Origin: Ilex aquifolium
Taxonomy: Eukaryota; Streptophyta; Magnoliopsida; Aquifoliales; Aquifoliaceae
DNA: 64,000 nucleotides
Direction: 5' to 3'
Assembly (NCBI GenBank): GCA_951799425.1
Contig: OX637403.1
Coordinates: 28,179,311-28,243,310, forward strand
Part shown: in pieces, positions 10,301 through 21,206 of the stretch
Position numbering within the stretch: the stretch's first letter is position 1
Layout of the letters: the number at the start of each line of letters is the position of its first letter
The notes under the pieces: generated by a model
Told to the model about the DNA's origin: nothing
The model's database searches: none
Seen by the model: only the letters and a program-made list of their open reading frames with translations
Translations under genes and position numbers: made by a program

Positions 10301-12723
10301 AACTCAACTCAACGAAAGCTTATCCCAACATTTTTGGGTTGAGTAGGAGTAGGACGTATATACAACAATGTAAAAATATATATTCACCTAATTATAAACC
10401 TATATACCAATCCATATGTATGGTTGTAGAAAGTACTTATATTTGCACCTACATGCAGTGTTATACGAGTTCTCATACTAATCAACAATTTTCTTAGCTT
10501 CAACAGAATACTTAAAAAAGCCTTACCTAGAAAAAAAACAGAACGGTTACAAAAGAAATGTATTTGGAAAAATTGAGCCAACAAGAAAATAATTTCATTT
10601 GCAACAGAAAAATCAACCAACCTCGGGAGAAACCCTCTTTACATAGGCAGCAATGCCAGCTATTAGTCCACCACCACCGATAGGCACAAATATAGCATCT
10701 ACTGGGCCTTTCGTTTGACGCACAATCTCCATTCCAACAGTTCCCTGACCTGCAATGATATCTGGGTGATCAAAAGGAGGTATGAAAGTGAGACCTTCCT
10801 TTTCAGCTCGTTCTTTGGCATATGCTTGTGCTTCATCATAAGAGTCCCCCACGAGGACAACTGTTGCACCTAATCTCTTAACTGACTTCCACTAAAGAAA
10901 ACAATGACATCAAATAAGAAAACAGGTTCAAAACTTGGAAAATTAAATAAACAAAAGCAACATAAAAATCCTAACCTTGATCTCTGGCGTAGTAGAAGGC
11001 ATAGCAATGATAGCATCGCACCCCAGTTTCTGGGCAGATAATGCAACACCTTGGGCATGATTTCCTGCCGATGAGCAGATGACACCATTTTCCAGCTGCT
11101 CCTTTGGAAGTTTAGCCATCATATTATAAGCTCCTCGAAGCTTGAATGAGAAAACCTGCTTAGATGAGACTAATAAAGTCAATCAAACACTCTATTTAGA
11201 TATAGAAAGATTCAAATTCTCCAACAGCCACAAGATACATCAGGATAAATCTGGCAAAGTGCGAAGTTTTGAATTCTGAGGTACGATATTTGTGACAACT
11301 GCAAACAGTTTGAATTCAGTAACAGATTTTGAGTGTGTGTGTGTTGTCAGTGAAAGAGGACATAAAATCTTTCCGTCACCAAATCAATGTTACTACTAGA
11401 TTGGGCATTAAGTCAAAAAATCAGCAACATGTGATGTACGACAAAGGGAAAAAAAACAGTTGCTTCTATTATTCAGCCCAATTCAAACAACATGTTAGAG
11501 TAAGTGGTTAGGTCTGATAAAAAAAAAAAAACAACAGTCACCCACACTTGAATTGGGCCAAAAGTAAGTAATCTAATTTAGGTGAACTTTGAAAAAACTT
11601 ATATCAAAGCTTCAATCTTTCTGTTAATGTGGCTAACATTTTGCAGAATTAGTTCAAATTTGGAAATTCAACGCTGATATTTCAGAATATGCACCACCCA
11701 AAAGCTTTTCATTATTTTCCAAAATAGCAAAACTGCACTTCAGGTCCTCGCAAATCGCATCCAAACACTAACCCCCATAAAGCAATTTCCACAACCAGAA
11801 ACCCAGGAACCTCAACACTACACTCGATCCAAAAACCCAAATTGGAACCCATTTCAAGCACCAACCATTTCACTAACAGCAGCCGAAAATTTCAACCCAA
11901 GATTAATAATTTGCACAAAATTCTCAAGTTTCATATACCTTAACAAATAATCAGGGATGTTCATATAGCTCACAAAGTACAAATAAATAACTTATATGCG
12001 TGAACCCAAACCATTTATATATGATTCGGACCTCATAAGGGTGGAGGTCCTGATTTCAAGAATCTCCTATCAAGAATCATCCAGGGATATTCTCAAAGAG
12101 ACGGGGACTGCACATTTGTAAGGAAAGATTAGGCCTACTGAGAATGATTAGGCCGAATTATAGACAAACTCTGTGAATAATGAAAACCACTTTATCAGCA
12201 AAAAAAAAAAAAGTTACATGTGTATATGGCGTATGTGTTTGTGTGAGTTTAAAGGAGACTTAACAGACAGGAGATCCTCTCTCTTAAGCCAGACATTGAC
12301 CCCAAGCCTCTCCGAGAGCTTCGGCGCGAGCTCCAATGGCGTATCACTTGGAACAACATCGTAAACTTTGGACGCCAATATGTTGGTCAAGTACTCAAAT
12401 GCACTCAATTCACCGTCCGTAACCGTATGGTCCGGCACACCGACCAGCTCTCCAGGTGGACATTGTAGAGAAGCCGGTGAGACTCGGAGCAATTGAGGAG
12501 TTTGAGGTCGTGGTGGTGTAGGACCTGCCAACGGATCTGTGGAGGATTGTAAAGGGGAAATCTCTGTCGTTGATTTGGATAGTGTGGCGGAGACAAACAG
12601 TCTCGATCTGTTGCTGGCGCTGGAGGTGGTGGTGGTAACCGCTTTGACGTCGTCATTGGTGGTGGTGATGATTTTGGAGCGAAGGAGAGGTGAATGTGAA
12701 CAAGCAAAACGTAACGCCTCCAT
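4312..12723 (-). CDS. OMR1: Threonine deaminase (threonine dehydratase), plastid
   Basis: Converts L-threonine to 2-oxobutanoate and ammonia with PLP, the first committed step of isoleucine synthesis, in plastids. Nine exons (high to low): 12723–12265, 11155–10976, 10891–10622, 9705–9499, 6729–6481, 6402–6329, 6087–5970, 4720–4586, 4452–4312; phases join without a break to give 610 aa. Residues 1 to about 80 are Ser/Thr-rich, as in a transit peptide. The PLP lysine lies in SFKLRGAYN (K about 158), the phosphate loop is GGGGLIAG (about 287), and SGANMNF is near 412. Two ACT-like regulatory repeats follow (about 430–510 and 520–605), where family members bind isoleucine and valine. At the exon 1/2 join the nearly universal EDLQPVFSFK reads EDLLSVFSFK. 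Met at 12723 is preferred; an in-frame Met at 12753 is possible. A long LTR-like insertion lies in intron 4. Confidence 0.95.
7275..9421. repeat. Probable solo LTR or LTR fragment in threonine deaminase intron 4
   Basis: This non-coding block makes up most of the 2.8-kb intron. It ends in GGGGTGTGACA at 9421, a terminus common in Ty3/Gypsy (Tekay-like) LTRs, and includes TGTAGCACCCCTAGC near 8715. Bases 8500–8995 are clearly related to 19965–20625. The left end is unclear: ATATC follows the right end (9422) and also occurs at 7270, but the element would then not start in TG; TGTCACGG at 7429 is an alternative start. No protein remains are seen. It looks old. Confidence 0.45.
10293..10360. repeat. 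Short retroposon tail (RTE/SINE-like)
   Basis: A CAACT-type tandem tail (AACTCAACTCAACTCAACG) is followed by GCTTATCCCAACATTTTTGGG. The same arrangement recurs at 51370–51480 in the pyruvate kinase gene. This combination is typical of the 3' end of plant RTE-type LINEs and SINEs that share their tail. It lies in intron 3 of threonine deaminase. Confidence 0.4.
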
Positions 12724-13217
12724 TGGAGATTCCTGTATCAAGATACGAATCACTTGCTGCCTCCAAAATTCTGACGTGGGTCTGATTTTAGGGCCAAAAA
12801 AATTTTATTTGATGACAACCGCCCGGTTCAAACGGTTATTGAACGTGTTAAAGGCTTAACCGATCCAAGTAGTGAACCGGCTTGGTTTTAGCACTTGTTT
12901 ACCGGGTTGACCTGCATGGGTCGGGTTTAACCCGATTTAATACATTTGTTTGGGGCCCCAACAAAAATTTTAGGCCCTATACTGTTAAGACTATTTTAAG
13001 TAGGAAGTACGAATCAAATAAAAAGTCGATACGAAAATAATGAGCTTGGATTTAGTCTCAGTAAATGCAGGTGATAAACGAATGAACTTGATGGTATATA
13101 AAATAAACAGGTTAACATAAATCTATGTAAACACAAAAGAAATTTACTATCTACATGGAAGTCAATTAGTTGTGACCTAAAGCTCTTGGGACACTTTCTA
13201 TAGAAATAGTCTTCTAT
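12724..13217. other. Upstream region of threonine deaminase
   Basis: Leader and promoter side of the minus-strand threonine deaminase gene. No certain TATA box is seen. From about 12850 it holds short GGTTTAACCCG-like inverted pieces (CGGTTCAAACGG, GGGTCGGGTTTAACCCG). Beyond about 12950 no gene is recognised. Confidence 0.4.
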
Positions 13218-13670
13218 ATTGCATTGGATGTCTCTAAAGTATAGAATTTGTCTCATTTTAATCTCTAATATTTTAATTATATTATTTTTGTTCATGAAAT
13301 ATTGAATATGTTTCTATATGATCTCTCAAACAGACAAAATTCAAATTGCTAACTATTTTTAATTATAAATTTATCACGTAATATCTAAATATGAGCAAAA
13401 AATAATTTGAATAACTCTTGACCAAAATTTGGGTAGCTCTTGACCAAAATTTGGGTTAAAATTTGGTTAAGAGTTATCCAAATTATTTTTTGTCCATATT
13501 TAAATATTACGTGACAAATTTATAATAAAAAATTGTTAACAATTTAGACGTTATCTACTTAAATGACCACATAGAAATATATTCAATATTTCAGAGATTA
13601 AAATAATACAATTGAAAATATTGGAGACCAAAATGAGACAAATTTATACTTTAGGGACCTTCATTGCAAT
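13218..13670. mobile_element. Fold-back MITE
   Basis: About 453 bases whose two halves are imperfect reverse complements. The left arm begins ATTGCATTGGATGTCTCTAAAG and the right arm ends CTTTAGGGACCTTCATTGCAAT; the arms meet near 13440, where CTCTTGACCAAAATTTGGGT is repeated. No transposase is encoded, so it is non-autonomous, and the superfamily is uncertain. No clear target duplication is seen. Confidence 0.65.
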
Positions 13671-14381
13671 TCACCCTTTTATAATTTTTTAAAATTTATA
13701 AAAAATGAGTGGCATTATATAATGCACTATAAGGTCATAAATGAAAGATTGTTACTACGATTATATATATATAAAAATATTTGTTGATAATATTAATTTA
13801 TAGCTCTTTCAAATGATAAAAACACATTAGGATCAATTATAAGTGTCATTCTTGATAAAAAAAAGTTTTAATTGTTCAATATCAATTTTTAAACTTATAT
13901 GTTTAATGAACTTTTAAGTATCAAATATGATTTCAGTAAATATGAATTTATGAACAAATTTTAAATGGCCTAACCCTAAAACTTTTTTCGGGCTCCGCCC
14001 CCGAGTATAAGTGGTTGGATAAGTGGAGTCCCCTAACTTTTACCAAACATTCAATGTATAAGATTTAGAGATATCATTTGAGATACAAACAAATTTGAGA
14101 AGCACCGTTTTATCCTTTCATAAAAGCATAGTCCTAAGACATTAATAATAGAAGAAAAGTCTTAGATTTAAACAGAGATATTGTTCTTGGCGGGTCACCA
14201 AAATATAGTTCATTCTACAGCTTCAACACAGTAGGATTGAAGCACTGTTCAAAGTTGTTTTGTTTTCCTGGAAACGGGCAGACATTCATTTGTCTGAAGA
14301 ATTAGGGTACAAATAAAGTGGAAACAGTGTCTCTGATTATATGGTAAAGTTGTATATATCTAACTCTCTTTAGATTCCGTA
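13671..14381. other. Intergenic, AT-rich
   Basis: No gene is recognised. Mostly A+T-rich sequence with no feature I can support. Confidence 0.4.
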
Positions 14382-14386
14382 GTAAC

Positions 14387-14945
14387 TGATGATGCATAAA
14401 TCGGTTTCCGTGCAAGTTTAACAGTCAAGAAGGTGAATATGTATAATCAATGTGCAATAAACAAACAATCAATGACCATAATAGCAAATAAAGGATCAAC
14501 ACAGAGATTTATAGTGGTTCGGCCGTGGCCTACGTCCACTTTGAATGGCAGCGGTGGCCTTGATGTTCTTTATTAATGAATAATCGTCACCGGAGGGTTT
14601 ACACCGGAGAGCTATAGTGCTTTGAGGGAGAGAGGAACAACAATGTTGTGCAAGGGTAGGAGATGAGGTTTTTTGTGAGACGTGCCCTAGATGATGAGAG
14701 AGCTTACATTTATAGAGTTAGGGTTTGGAGGTGAGACGATGACGTGAGGAAGGGTTTCCTACTTGTTTTGGTAATTACAAATTTGGTAGGGTTTCTCCGT
14801 GCGCCGCATTTCTCTCCCTCGTACTCCAATTCCTTCGGAGGAGGGCCCCAGCTGGATTGGACTTGGTGGGTCTTTGCATGACTGAGCTCTTTAATCGAGG
14901 TTGAGCCTTTTCACATAAATTGAGTTATTTGGGCTTGACCCATCA
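14387..14945 (-). repeat. TR-GAG copy 1, 3' LTR
   Basis: 559 bases, TGATGATGC … GACCCATCA on the plus strand. Downstream LTR in the element's own orientation. Confidence 0.85.
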
Positions 14946-15444
14946 TTTGCCCCCCAATGCCCCGTGTCCGAGGAAACTTGGAGAAGGGGGCATTTGTTTG
15001 AATCTTGGCGGTGGAGATTCCCTCTTCTGATAGATGTCTTCTTCCCTTTCACAATGTTTCTTGCGGATACCCAAGTCTTTTTCTATTTTTGCTTGGATTT
15101 TTAAAGGAGCCCTTGATTTTCAATTTGAGCTTTTTGAGTGGAGTATCCAAGTGAGCAATGTCGATCGAGGAAAGGGATGTGCAAAACTCCATTGAAATGA
15201 TAGAGGTTGCAAGGAAAAAGATGGAGGTAGCCGCGGCCATTGGTGCACGCCAGCAGCCCGCGGTGGAGGTGGTGCGCGCCCCCTCAGGCGCTGAACTGGG
15301 CGCCAATTTAGGCGCTGTCCTGGGTAGTTTAAGCGCCCGAAAAGCCCGTTCTGGACAGCCTGGGCGTGCAGGGAGGAGAGCTGGACAGCCTGGTTCGCTG
15401 GACAGCTTGGCGCGGGCTGGTCTGGGCGGTTCTGGCGCGCTGGG

Positions 15445-15716
15445 CAGCTGCCTGGGCGCTGGTTCTGTTGTCCTGGACAGCCCAGGCGCGCTGGGCAGCT
15501 GCCTGGGCGCTGGTTCTGTTGTCCTGGACAGCCCAGGCGCGCTGGGCAGCAGCCTAGGCACCGACACTGCTGTCCTGGACAGCTCAAGAGCGCTGGGCAG
15601 CAGTTTGGATGCTGTTTTTGCTGTCCTGGACAGCTCAGACGCGCTGGACAGCTCAGACGCGCTGGACAGCGCAGATTCTGCTGTCCTGGGCAGCTTACGA
15701 GCACTGGGCAGCAACA
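15445..15716. repeat. 51-bp GC-rich tandem repeat inside TR-GAG copy 1
   Basis: Four 51-bp units (15445–15648) start CAGCTGCC/CAGCAG and contain GCTGTCCTGGACAGC, followed by shorter partial units. Because 51 is a multiple of 3, all frames stay open on both strands and give long artefactual ORFs. Confidence 0.85.
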
Positions 15717-15793
15717 TTTTTTCAACAGAAAGTGCAGGAAATCAACCCAGGGAGCAGCGTGGAGAGCTGTGCAGCAGCTTGGGTGCAGGGGCA

Positions 15794-15995
15794 GGTCTGC
15801 TCCTCTCTTTGGCTCATTTGGGTGAGCAAATGGGGTCTGCACCTCTCTTTGGCTCATTTGGGTGAACAAAGGGGGTCTGCACCTCTCTTTGGCTTATTTG
15901 GGTGAGCAGAGGGGGTCTGCACCTCTCCAAGTGGTTTGGCTCATTTGGACGAGCAAATGGGGTATGCACCTCTCCATTTGGCTCATTTGGGCGAG
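15794..15995. repeat. About 40-bp tandem repeat inside TR-GAG copy 1
   Basis: Roughly five units built on TTGGCTCATTTGGGTGAGCA, then GGGGTCTGCACCTCTC; unit length varies from about 40 to 47. Confidence 0.8.
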
Positions 15996-16402
15996 CCAGG
16001 GGCTGCCTTCGAAGCTTTGGCAAGCATGAGGCCTTTTGGGGAGCTTGGGTGAGTCTGGGACTTGGCGAGCTCCCTTGGGTGAGCTCCACTGAAGTAGGTG
16101 GTATTTTGGCGAGGAGGCCTGCGTAGAGGGGAGTGCAAAGGTTGATCTGGGCGACCAGGGCAGCTGACTAAGGGGGCCAGACAGCTGGGTACGCTGATCT
16201 AATGTAGTTCCTCGGGTTGCAGACGACCTAAGTTTCAAGATCCTGCCTAGAGATGGCAAAAATAATGTTATTCCAAACATCAAAATATTTAACGTGATTA
16301 CTTGGAGAGAGAGGCAGGCTGCTTGCGCGAGAACAAATGCAGAGTTTGAGGACTGCTCGTGAGAGAGCTTCGCCTTTTGAGACCGAGCTTTTGGTGACCC
16401 AT

Positions 16403-16745
16403 GAGAGAGCCGCTAAGCTGGAGATAGGTTGCCTGGTTAAGAGCAGTGCAGAGGTAGGTGGGTTGCCTGCTTGAGAGCAGTGCAGAGGTAGGCTACCTGC
16501 TTAAGAGCAGAGCAGAGATATGCTAGGCTTTTTTGGCGACCCGCGAGAGAGCCGCTAAGCTGAAGATAGGCTGCCTGTTGAGAACAGTGCAGAGGTAGGT
16601 GGGCTGCCTGCTTAAGAGCAGTGCAGAGGTAGGCTGCCTTCTTAAGAGCATAGCAGAGATATGCTAGAATTTTTTGGCGACCCGCGAGAGAGCCGCTAAA
16701 CTGGAGATAGGCTACCTGTTTGAGAACAGTGCAGAGGCAGGTCAA
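16403..16745. repeat. About 141-bp tandem repeat inside TR-GAG copy 1
   Basis: GAGAGAGCCGCTAA recurs at 16403, 16545 and 16686. Each unit holds internal short repeats of GAGCAGTGCAGAGGTAGG. Confidence 0.8.
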
Positions 16746-17119
16746 TCTTTTGACGATCCGCGAGATGATTCACCTCGCCTAGACTTGTTGATTTCCTCAG
16801 CATTCATATATTTTTGAGCTTTTGCCAATAGTTCTGACATGCTCTTTGGTGGTCGCTTCATCACGGAGAAAAGGAAGCTCGATGATCGGAGGCCTCCCAG
16901 GAAGGCGGTCATGCTGACTTTTTCATCGGGTTCTTCGACCTGAAGAACCCCCTCGTTAAAACGAGTGAGGTAGCTTCTCAGGCTCTCATCTTAGTCCTGC
17001 TTTATGCTGAGCAGATGGGTGACAGGTTTCTGCTGGCGGCGTCCACCAATGAACTGTATCACAAAAGATCTGCTCAATTCGGCGAAGGAGCCTATGGAAG
17101 CCGGGGTGAGTTTGGCGAA

Positions 17120-17986
17120 CTATTGTCTCGCTGATCCCTTCAAGGTGGTTGAGAACGCCCTGCACATGATTTCGTCAGGGACGTTGTGCAGCTGCATCAA
17201 GGTCTTGTAAGTTTCCAGATGGTCCAGTGGATCCTTCGTACCATCAAAGGTCTCCACGGATGACATTTTAAATTTTTGAGGGAGGGGGTAGTTCGCTACG
17301 TCAGGTTTAAAAGGCGTGTCAGTTCGCCTAACAAGGTAGTCCACAGTCTCAGGTCCTTGTGCCTTCATGGCGTTGAAGACGTCACCTAGTTGATTTTGTA
17401 CCTCCTTAATTTTCTCATCCCAATGGTTGGGAGCTCCTATGGAATGATCATGGAAATGGCTTCCATGCTCCATGCTCTGGTTCTCCCCCTCGTCTTCTTG
17501 GAAAAGAGGATCTCCACCGTGGGAAGCAGGAGCTGGAGGAGGAGGTGGTGGAAGTCCCTCATGGGGAGCTCCCCTATGCTGGGCGCCCAAGGGGGCTCCC
17601 ATAGGCTGGGCGCCCAAGTGGACTCCAAAAGTGGCGCCCTGATGGGGGGCACCCATGTAGGGAACTTCTTGTTGCCCAAGGCGTGGAGCTCATCTCCGTT
17701 GAGGTCCAGGTAATGCTCCTCCTTGCGTAGCGAGCATTAATTGAAGGATTTGCTGGTTCTGGGCCACAAGCTCCTGCATGGTCTCTAGCATCTGCTGCGT
17801 ACTCGGGACGGGATTGGCCGGTGGAGGTGCAACCTCCTCCTCTTGTGGTGGATTGTCCTCATGGTGGTTCATCGATCTGGTAGTAATTGTCATCGATCCA
17901 ACAGAGAAAGTACTAAAAAGATGAGAATTTTGTCGATTTCCACAGACGGCGCCAAACTGATGATGCACAAATCGGTTTCCATGCAA
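17120..17986 (-). pseudogene. Gag region of TR-GAG copy 1
   Basis: Minus-strand reading frames with a Retrotrans_gag-type core (ETFDGTKDPLDHLETYKTLM, then CRAFSTTLKGSA) and an N-terminal Pro/Gln-rich part. It is a fossil, broken in at least one place and shorter than a full gag. No pol follows. Confidence 0.75.
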
Positions 17987-18528
17987 GTTTAACAGTCAAG
18001 AAGGTGAATATGTATAATCAATGTGCAGTAAACAAACAATCAATGACCAAAATAGTAAATAAAGGATCAACACAGAGGTTTATAGTGGTTCGTCCGTGGC
18101 CTACGTCCACTTTGAATGGCAGCGGTAGCATTGGTGTTCTTTATTAATGAATAATCGTCACCAGAGGGTTTACACCGGAGAGCTACAGTGCTTTGAGGGA
18201 GAGAGGAACAACAATGTTGTGCAAGGGTAGGAGATGAGGTTTTTTGGGAGGCGTGCCCTAGATGATGAGAGGGCTTACATTTATAGAGTTAGGGTTTGGA
18301 GGTGAGGCGGTGACGTGAGGAAGGGTTTCCTACTTGTTTTGGTAATTACAAATTTGGTAGGGTTTCTCCGTACCCCGCATTTCTCTCCCTCGTACTCCAA
18401 TTCCTTCGGAGGAGGGCCCCAGCTGGATTGGACTTGAATTTGGACTTGGTGGGTCTTTGCATGGCTGGGCTCTTCAATCGAGGTTGGGCCTTTTCACATA
18501 AATTGGGTTATTTGGGCTTGACCCATCA
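17958..18528 (-). repeat. TR-GAG copy 1, 5' LTR
   Basis: 571 bases. Upstream LTR in the element's orientation, bordered by the primer-binding site at about 17940–17957. It carries a 12-bp internal duplication relative to the other LTR. Confidence 0.85.
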
Positions 18529-18563
18529 GTAACGAAAGTCTCGTGCACTAAGTACGTCTTTTA

Positions 18564-19700
18564 CTAGGATACAATTAAAGAAACAAATGCAAAGAGCTCT
18601 TCATCACGTTCGAATATTGCCATTTTTTGGGCTTCGAAAGTAACCAAAGCTTCTGTACCATTACCACTTTCTTCTGGGGCATCATTCAGTTGAATGTTAT
18701 CCCTGAATACACTACTAGAAGTAACCACCCATTGGGGTTCCCCGACCAAAATTCACTTGGTTAAGTGGGTAATTGCACCTACTTGTAAAAATATAGATAT
18801 TATGCACATTGGTGTCGTTCATTTTCTTCTTTGTCTCTTTGATAGACTCACATATCAGGGAGTAGCATTCATTCGCAGTCCGATTTTTCGTGTACTTGAC
18901 ACAAAATTGTGTCATTCCATTCCTCAAAGAACCCACCATTTTGTGCAACTTCTGATCCTCCATTTCATCTTTAGTTACGATTGAAAATCCCCATGAGAAA
19001 TTTCCAATAGAATTATCGGGCAACAGTGGGACAAGTCTAGGTCGTAAATTGATTGCCTGGAACAAGACAAGATAGATGGCCTTGACGAACCTGATATTAT
19101 CCTTGAAGGTTCCATAGCACATTTATAAATGAGTGCGAGTCGGATTGTGTACTTGTGAGGTTGTGGCCATGGTCTTGAGATCGGCTAGTTTTGATGCACT
19201 GAACATGAATATTCTACTGACACACACATAGTTCCCCTTCTCATCTATATTAGAAAGGATAGGTTGATGATCAGGTGTTAAAACAGAAGTTGAAAGGAAC
19301 ACAGGAGACAACACTCCATCATTTGATTTAGTATTTGTTGTGGCTGCCCAGTCTCTGATGAAAGACACTATAGTCCACGCATCAGCAACCTTGTGAGAGG
19401 TACACACCAATTGCATTGCCTCCACAGCTAAAAGAGGTGACCTGAATGACTACTAGACTACCTTCATATGTGTAATTAAACAATATGCCATTGGGGTACA
19501 ACATTTCAATAGTCTTAAGCTCACGTTGTTTCACAATGTCCGATAGTCTGCAATCCATTCGGGCTTCGAAAAAGTCGACTCCCTCATGGTTGCAATCGAT
19601 CATGGATCTTTGGTTTGAGAGCTTTCCAGCAAATGGGTAGTATTTAGTCAAGGTTATGGAGAGTTCTTGAGCCTAGAAGATATGTCAGAGACATTGAAAG
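18564..19700 (-). pseudogene. BAHD acyltransferase pseudogene
   Basis: BAHD enzymes move acyl groups from CoA thioesters to alcohols or amines in specialised metabolism. Blocks in order on the minus strand: TLTKYYPFAGKL (about 19640), QLVCTSHKVADAWT with the HxxxD catalytic motif HKVAD (about 19390), a middle part (SNIDEKGNYVCVSRIFMF; PRLVPLLPDNSIGNFSWGF), NFGRGTP in place of the structural DFGWGKP (about 18735), and the C-terminal TFEAQKMAIFERDEELFAF (about 18600). The blocks lie in different frames, so there are at least three frame breaks (near 19660, 19400 and 18740). The first 60 or so residues and the start are missing. Intronless, as in many of the vinorine-synthase-like clade. Confidence 0.88.
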
Positions 19701-19774
19701 AATACGTGAGGCTGCATATTTTCCATCCCAAATGTGGCGATACTATTCTGGGATCGTGATGTAAGAAGGCATTA

Positions 19775-19940
19775 GGGCCAGCTTACACGCACCTCAATTA
19801 ATCTTTTTTTCTATCCGATCAAAGGTAAGTCATCTATGCCGGAACTATGGCTTACATGCGCCTTGACTAATTCTCTCCCCGATCCAGTTAAACGCAAGTC
19901 ATCCACGCCGAAACTAGAGTATTCATGAGAGATAAATTTT
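19775..19940. repeat. Tandem pair of a dispersed repeat (SINE-like)
   Basis: Two related units: GCTTACACGCACCTC…AATTAATC…GATCAAAGGTAAGTCATC and GCTTACATGCGCCTTGACTAATTC…GTCATCCACGCCG. An inverted relative occurs at 26160–26260. The type resembles plant SINE-derived sequence, but the family is not certain. Confidence 0.4.
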
Positions 19941-19964
19941 TCATGGCTTGGCTCTAAAGAGTTA

Positions 19965-20625
19965 CAAGTGCGATTTTGGTAACTAGTTGATTCCTTAAAT
20001 GTTTATTTGTAAATAGCGAGTTGTTGTATCTATGAATCATGATCGTTTTCTGAAAATGAGTTTGTTTAAAATGTTGAGGTTTTGATATTCACAGACCTTG
20101 TTATATGAGAGTATTAGAGGTAATGGGTAACCCGTGTCTGAAGGTACGGTGCAACGTAATTGAAAAGTGATGGATTTGGGGGGAAATTCAATATGAATGA
20201 TTTTAAGAGGGATGTTGGTGACCGTTGCACGAGTCTATTTGAGACCGTCGGATGAGGTTATTGAAGTCTGTCCTGTTTTATATTATAAATTTGGAGAGGA
20301 GTTACTTGACTCACTAGGTAAAACTATGAGACATGTTGAAGTGCACCTACCATTGGGGATAGTGAATGGCCCTCTACTCGTTCAATATCAATGGATTGAA
20401 CCGAGGTTTGAGGTTACAATATCATCTTAATTTGTTCGCGAGAAAACGACTCTTGGCTTGTGAATAAAATGTTTTGAAGCTTTAATTATATTTTGTATAA
20501 GGGAGATGTACTTTGACGGGAATTAGCTGTTAATCGCAACCGAATTTATATGTTTCTTTATTAAATGCTTATTAAAGGTGATGGCGAGATTGTTTATTGC
20601 TCAAAGCGTGATCTATACTTGTTTT
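19965..20625. repeat. Dispersed LTR-like repeat, interrupted by Copia
   Basis: Related to 8500–8995 in the threonine deaminase intron over most of its length (TCTGAAAATGAG, ACCATTGGGGATAGTGAATG, GGAGATGTACTTTGACGG). It has about 170 extra bases (about 20090–20270) that the intron copy lacks. The Copia element entered it at 20625/20626; after the Copia, ACTGTTTCC matches the intron copy's ACTGTTT. Confidence 0.6.
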
Positions 20626-21204
20626 TGTTGGGTTTCCCTCCTTAGTGGGATCCATCTATAGGCTAAAAATAGTCTTGTTAATTTTTGGCATGCAACTTGG
20701 TTTGTACTTGGCTTTTAATTTGGTGGCTTTCCAATGCAAGACTCTTGGCATATCAAGATTTGGTTTTTTGGAGTCTTCAAGCAACAAAGGAATTTCAGCA
20801 GACCTTGTAGACAAGTCCTTTGTCATTTCTTGGTTCCTTTGCTCTTTGTTGGCTCGGCATAGAAGAAAAGCCTTTGTCATTTCCTTGGTTCCTTTGTTCT
20901 CCATTTTTTTTCGGCTCGGCAAGAAGGCTTTGCTTGCGGGTTTGTTCTTGGAGATTTGGCTTACTTATTTTGTGAGGTATTTTCCTCTTGTGATTTACAC
21001 CTTTGTGTGTTTGTAAGGCTTATGCCTTTTGGCCACTTTGTAAACTCCTTTGGTGATAGTGGAAGAAACTGACCTACCGGTCGTCGTGGACGTACCTCAA
21101 TTTGAGGGAACCACGTAAATCTTGTGTGCTCATTTATTTTCTGTCATTTTATTTATATTGCTTCCATTGATTTACACTTGTGGGAAAGCCTATTTTTCCC
21201 AACA
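20626..21204 (+). repeat. Copia 5' LTR
   Basis: 579 bases, TGTTGGGTTTCC … TTTTTCCCAACA. Confidence 0.95.
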
Positions 21205-21206
21205 TC

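Larger units (their letters stand above)
14387..18528 (-). mobile_element. Gag-only LTR retrotransposon (TR-GAG type), copy 1
   Basis: A 4.1-kb element with LTRs at 14387–14945 and 17958–18528, flanked by GTAAC at 14382 and 18529 (5-bp target duplication). Orientation is minus: next to the right LTR the complement reads GTTTGGCGCCGTCTGTGG, a primer-binding site of Ty3/Gypsy Tat/Ogre-like elements, and a purine tract lies by the left LTR (about 14946–14970). A gag region (17120–17986) is present but no protease, RT, RNase H or integrase. It is therefore non-autonomous and matches the described TR-GAG class. The LTRs differ at roughly 5% of sites plus a 12-bp duplication, suggesting an age of a few million years. 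The gag frame is broken in at least one place. The middle is filled by GC-rich tandem repeats. Confidence 0.85.

Noticed and set aside
15049-15869. Long open frames on both strands (222–249 residues) rich in Ala, Ser, Gly and Pro
   Set aside because: They are produced by a 51-bp GC-rich tandem repeat whose length is a multiple of 3. They lie inside a TR-GAG element, match no domain and overlap in several frames.
20645-21016. Hydrophobic 123-residue frame in the Copia LTR, repeated at 25264
   Set aside because: It is part of both LTRs and is duplicated with them; no evidence of a protein.
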